Shown here one piece after another: positions 23,801 through 24,674 of a stretch of DNA of 24,674 nucleotides. The translations under genes and the position numbers were made by a program. This DNA is from an uncultured Eubacterium sp. GTDB taxonomy: Bacteria; Bacillota; Clostridia; Lachnospirales; Lachnospiraceae. Positions within the stretch are counted from its first letter, which is position 1; each line of letters opens with the position of its first letter. The notes beneath the pieces are model-generated. The model ran no database searches, was not told where the DNA came from, and saw only the letters and a list, made by a program, of their open reading frames with translations. Where the stretch lies: the NCBI GenBank assembly GCA_946611445.1, contig CAMODP010000006.1, positions 1 through 24,674 of the forward strand, written 5' to 3'.

Positions 23801-24674
23801 CTCTCTGTAGAGTTCTTCAAACAGAGACGCCGTGCGGCGGGGACTGCACGCAATGTTCCTGGCCATCGGACCCTCCGACCGCAGATGCGGCAGGAAGCGC
23901 AGCCACCGGCAGGCATCCATCTGGTCCGCGCCAAGAACAAAGTACAGCTTCAGGTCTTCAAAATGCTGACGGATCGCCAGATCCAGGACTATGTTGCGGA
24001 GCATGCCGTTTACAGCATCTGCCTGCCCGACGAGGCCGACGGAACCGGCGCTCTTCAGGTCCAGCACCACAGGCGCGTCTTCCAGAAAGCGGAAATCCCG
24101 CCGCGTCCTCCGGGGCAGGGAGAGCAGCTCGTCATCAATGACCAGCCGTTCCTGCTCCCTGATCCGCACCGGTCTTGCCGAGAGGACTGTTCCGGAACCC
24201 AGGCGCACGGACAGGAAATCGTCGTCGCCCGGAAGGCGGTCAAACAGGTCCCCGGAAAAAACTTTCGTCTTGTTCAGCAAAGCCCGGATATTGCCGTATT
24301 TATATTCAAGGGCAGCCTTTTCTTTCTCTCTCTCTGTTTCCAGGTATTTCCTCTTCTCTTCTATGTACCGCCGGTACAGGCGGTCACGGCTCTGCAGGGC
24401 AGTCCGGTATTCCTTCCTGCCCCGGAAGAAGGTGACGGCGGCAGTCAGCATGCCGGCCGCCGCGGAACATGCGCCAAACAGGAGAAATCCTGTGCCCGCG
24501 CTTCCGGAAAAACGCCGGACGGCAAGCATCATGGTCAGCATCAGCAGCGACGGCAGCACCGGCAGAAGGACCTGGTTTTTCGGTTTTTCCGGCAGCTCCG
24601 GCGGGTCCAGGATCTCTACCGGCGCCGTTTCCGGCACGGTTTTTATCCTGGTGTTTCTCTGAAAGAGCGGATAC
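20819..24674 (-). CDS. essC: EssC/YukB-type FtsK/SpoIIIE ATPase, N-terminus outside the window
   Basis: Motor ATPase of the Firmicutes type VII secretion system. The frame is open to the right edge; 1284 residues are visible, numbered from the first complete codon (24671-24673). The first residues read YPLFQRNTRIK, like the segment between the N-terminal FHA domains and membrane part of EssC, so I do not accept the GTG at 24635-24637 as the start. Two membrane segments (35-52, 60-83), a coiled coil (87-130), a degenerate D0 domain (190-410), D1 with Walker A GTTGSGKS at 468-475 and Walker B VDE at 577-579, D2 with GASRSGKT at 798-805 and DN at 902-903, D3 with GSAEDGKK at 1082-1089, which lacks the Ser/Thr. 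Only D1 looks fully equipped; D2 is partly degenerate. Stop TAA at 20819-20821. Confidence 0.92.
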   Translation of the reverse strand, partial: YPLFQRNTRIKTVPETAPVEILDPPELPEKPKNQVLLPVLPSLLMLTMMLAVRRFSGSAGTGFLLFGACSAAAGMLTAAVTFFRGRKEYRTALQSRDRLYRRYIEEKRKYLETEREKEKAALEYKYGNIRALLNKTKVFSGDLFDRLPGDDDFLSVRLGSGTVLSARPVRIREQERLVIDDELLSLPRRTRRDFRFLEDAPVVLDLKSAGSVGLVGQADAVNGMLRNIVLDLAIRQHFEDLKLYFVLGADQMDACRWLRFLPHLRSEGPMARNIACSPRRTASLFEELYRELSRRKNGKKGESLPHMIVFVLDRSEFLRHPVSRFVSGAAGLQAVFIFSAPEEDLLPPGCTRILRAGQDSGSLVNTADGRDILTYAYTPVSEAEAEEAVLRLSPVYSEEIRLEEGLAESVSFFSVLGIRKTGDLDLENLWACSDVCRSMEAPLGMKGKKTVSLDIHEKAHGPHGLVAGTTGSGKSELLQTYVLSMAVRYHPYEVGFLIIDFKGGGMARQLEDLPHLMGTITNIDGRQISRSLQSIRAELLKRQSLFAVAGVNHIDEYIRKYKAEQAEVPLPHLVIIVDEFAELKAGYPEFMKELISAARIGRSLGVHLILATQKPSGQVNEQIWSNSRFRICLKVQSAEDSREMLRSPLAAEIREPGRAYLQVGSNEVFELFQSAYCGEKENEPGGLRGKGYVLQSVSLEGQREVVYERKPERTDVSSRTQLEAVTAHISGYCRERQIRKLLPVVAPPLEEVVPFPEETERRPGSGTAAEIALADDPDHQRMFRAVIDFARENLIVIGASRSGKTNLLQTVIRGLCMTYSPAEVCIYILDFGSMALTRFAELPHVGGVATGLEEEKFRNLFRMLHEEIRGRKQKLSAAGVTSLGAYREAGNTDLPQIVLMVDNYTAVRELYLTEEDVLLPVCRDGLPLGISVILCSQQTSGLSYRYLACFAGRIALHCNEAAEYTALLSRCRSYPDNIPGRGMMESDREVYEIQTFLSFSEEKEEREAGSIRAFTAALREKYAGISAPEIPLIPDVVTEAYLREKYGTGQPGAGLLPLGLSHGDVSLKTLDLTDMGVIGMAGSAEDGKKAVLGYILRWLGNHREEFRAEVFLADDAGGELAAFREMEIVRAYTTEAAEAAGFVETAWNAASARRIRAAEGRPALPEEEPLILTVIRNPEAAERISRDRELLKKCRELAGRYRKTRTGLLFCSLENSAFLFQASEILKMIRESGQFWFFDDLKNLRLFEVPVRLQRRYGGAMLPGDCFHFQGQDVGKVRMVYRVR

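Noticed and set aside
1..24674. CRISPR array, tRNA, rRNA, insertion sequence or prophage
   Set aside because: No repeat-spacer pattern, no transposase or integrase motif, and nearly all of the sequence is taken up by conserved genes on one strand; only coding tandem repeats were seen.

Overview
The window looks like a chromosomal piece of a low-density, GC-rich Clostridia genome, most likely Lachnospiraceae-like. The support is family content: a PPi-type phosphofructokinase, an LCP glycopolymer ligase, a type VII (EssC-type) ATPase with FHA and kinase partners, and TTGACA/TATAAT-like promoters. The taxon is inferred, not proven. All 13 genes I accept lie on the minus strand, so the reading order runs from the right edge to the left edge.

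Right part (24674 to 15391): a signalling and secretion module. It starts with the C-terminal part of an EssC/YukB-type FtsK/SpoIIIE ATPase, whose frame runs off the right edge. It continues with a protein carrying an N-terminal domain and a FHA domain, a TadZ/MinD-like P-loop ATPase, a membrane protein with an outer vWA domain and an inner FHA domain, and a transmembrane Ser/Thr kinase with an outer DUF6273-like domain. Spacings are 22, -4, 20 and 17 nt, so this reads as one operon.

Middle part (15370 to 3176): a surface polysaccharide module that follows after only 20 nt with no terminator seen. It holds a SAM methyltransferase, the Wzt ATPase with a carbohydrate-binding C-terminus, the Wzm permease, a 67-residue coiled-coil protein, an RgpF-like glycan-synthesis protein, a HAD-type protein with a coiled-coil tail, and a 1160-residue protein with three glycosyltransferase domains (GT2, GT2, GT4). 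The likely pathway is cytoplasmic assembly of a rhamnan-like chain, methyl capping of its end, recognition of the cap by Wzt, and export by Wzm.

Left part (3175 to 1): two separately transcribed genes. A pfp-type phosphofructokinase has its own clear promoter and a strong terminator. An LCP-family ligase, which would attach exported glycan to the cell wall, has its own promoter and a leader of about 140 nt. A hairpin followed by a T-rich stretch closes the left edge.

The most unusual feature is the collinear arrangement of an EssC-type secretion ATPase and its FHA/kinase partners with an ABC-transporter polysaccharide pathway. No WXG100 substrate, EsaA or EssA gene is present in the window; they would have to lie to the right if they exist.
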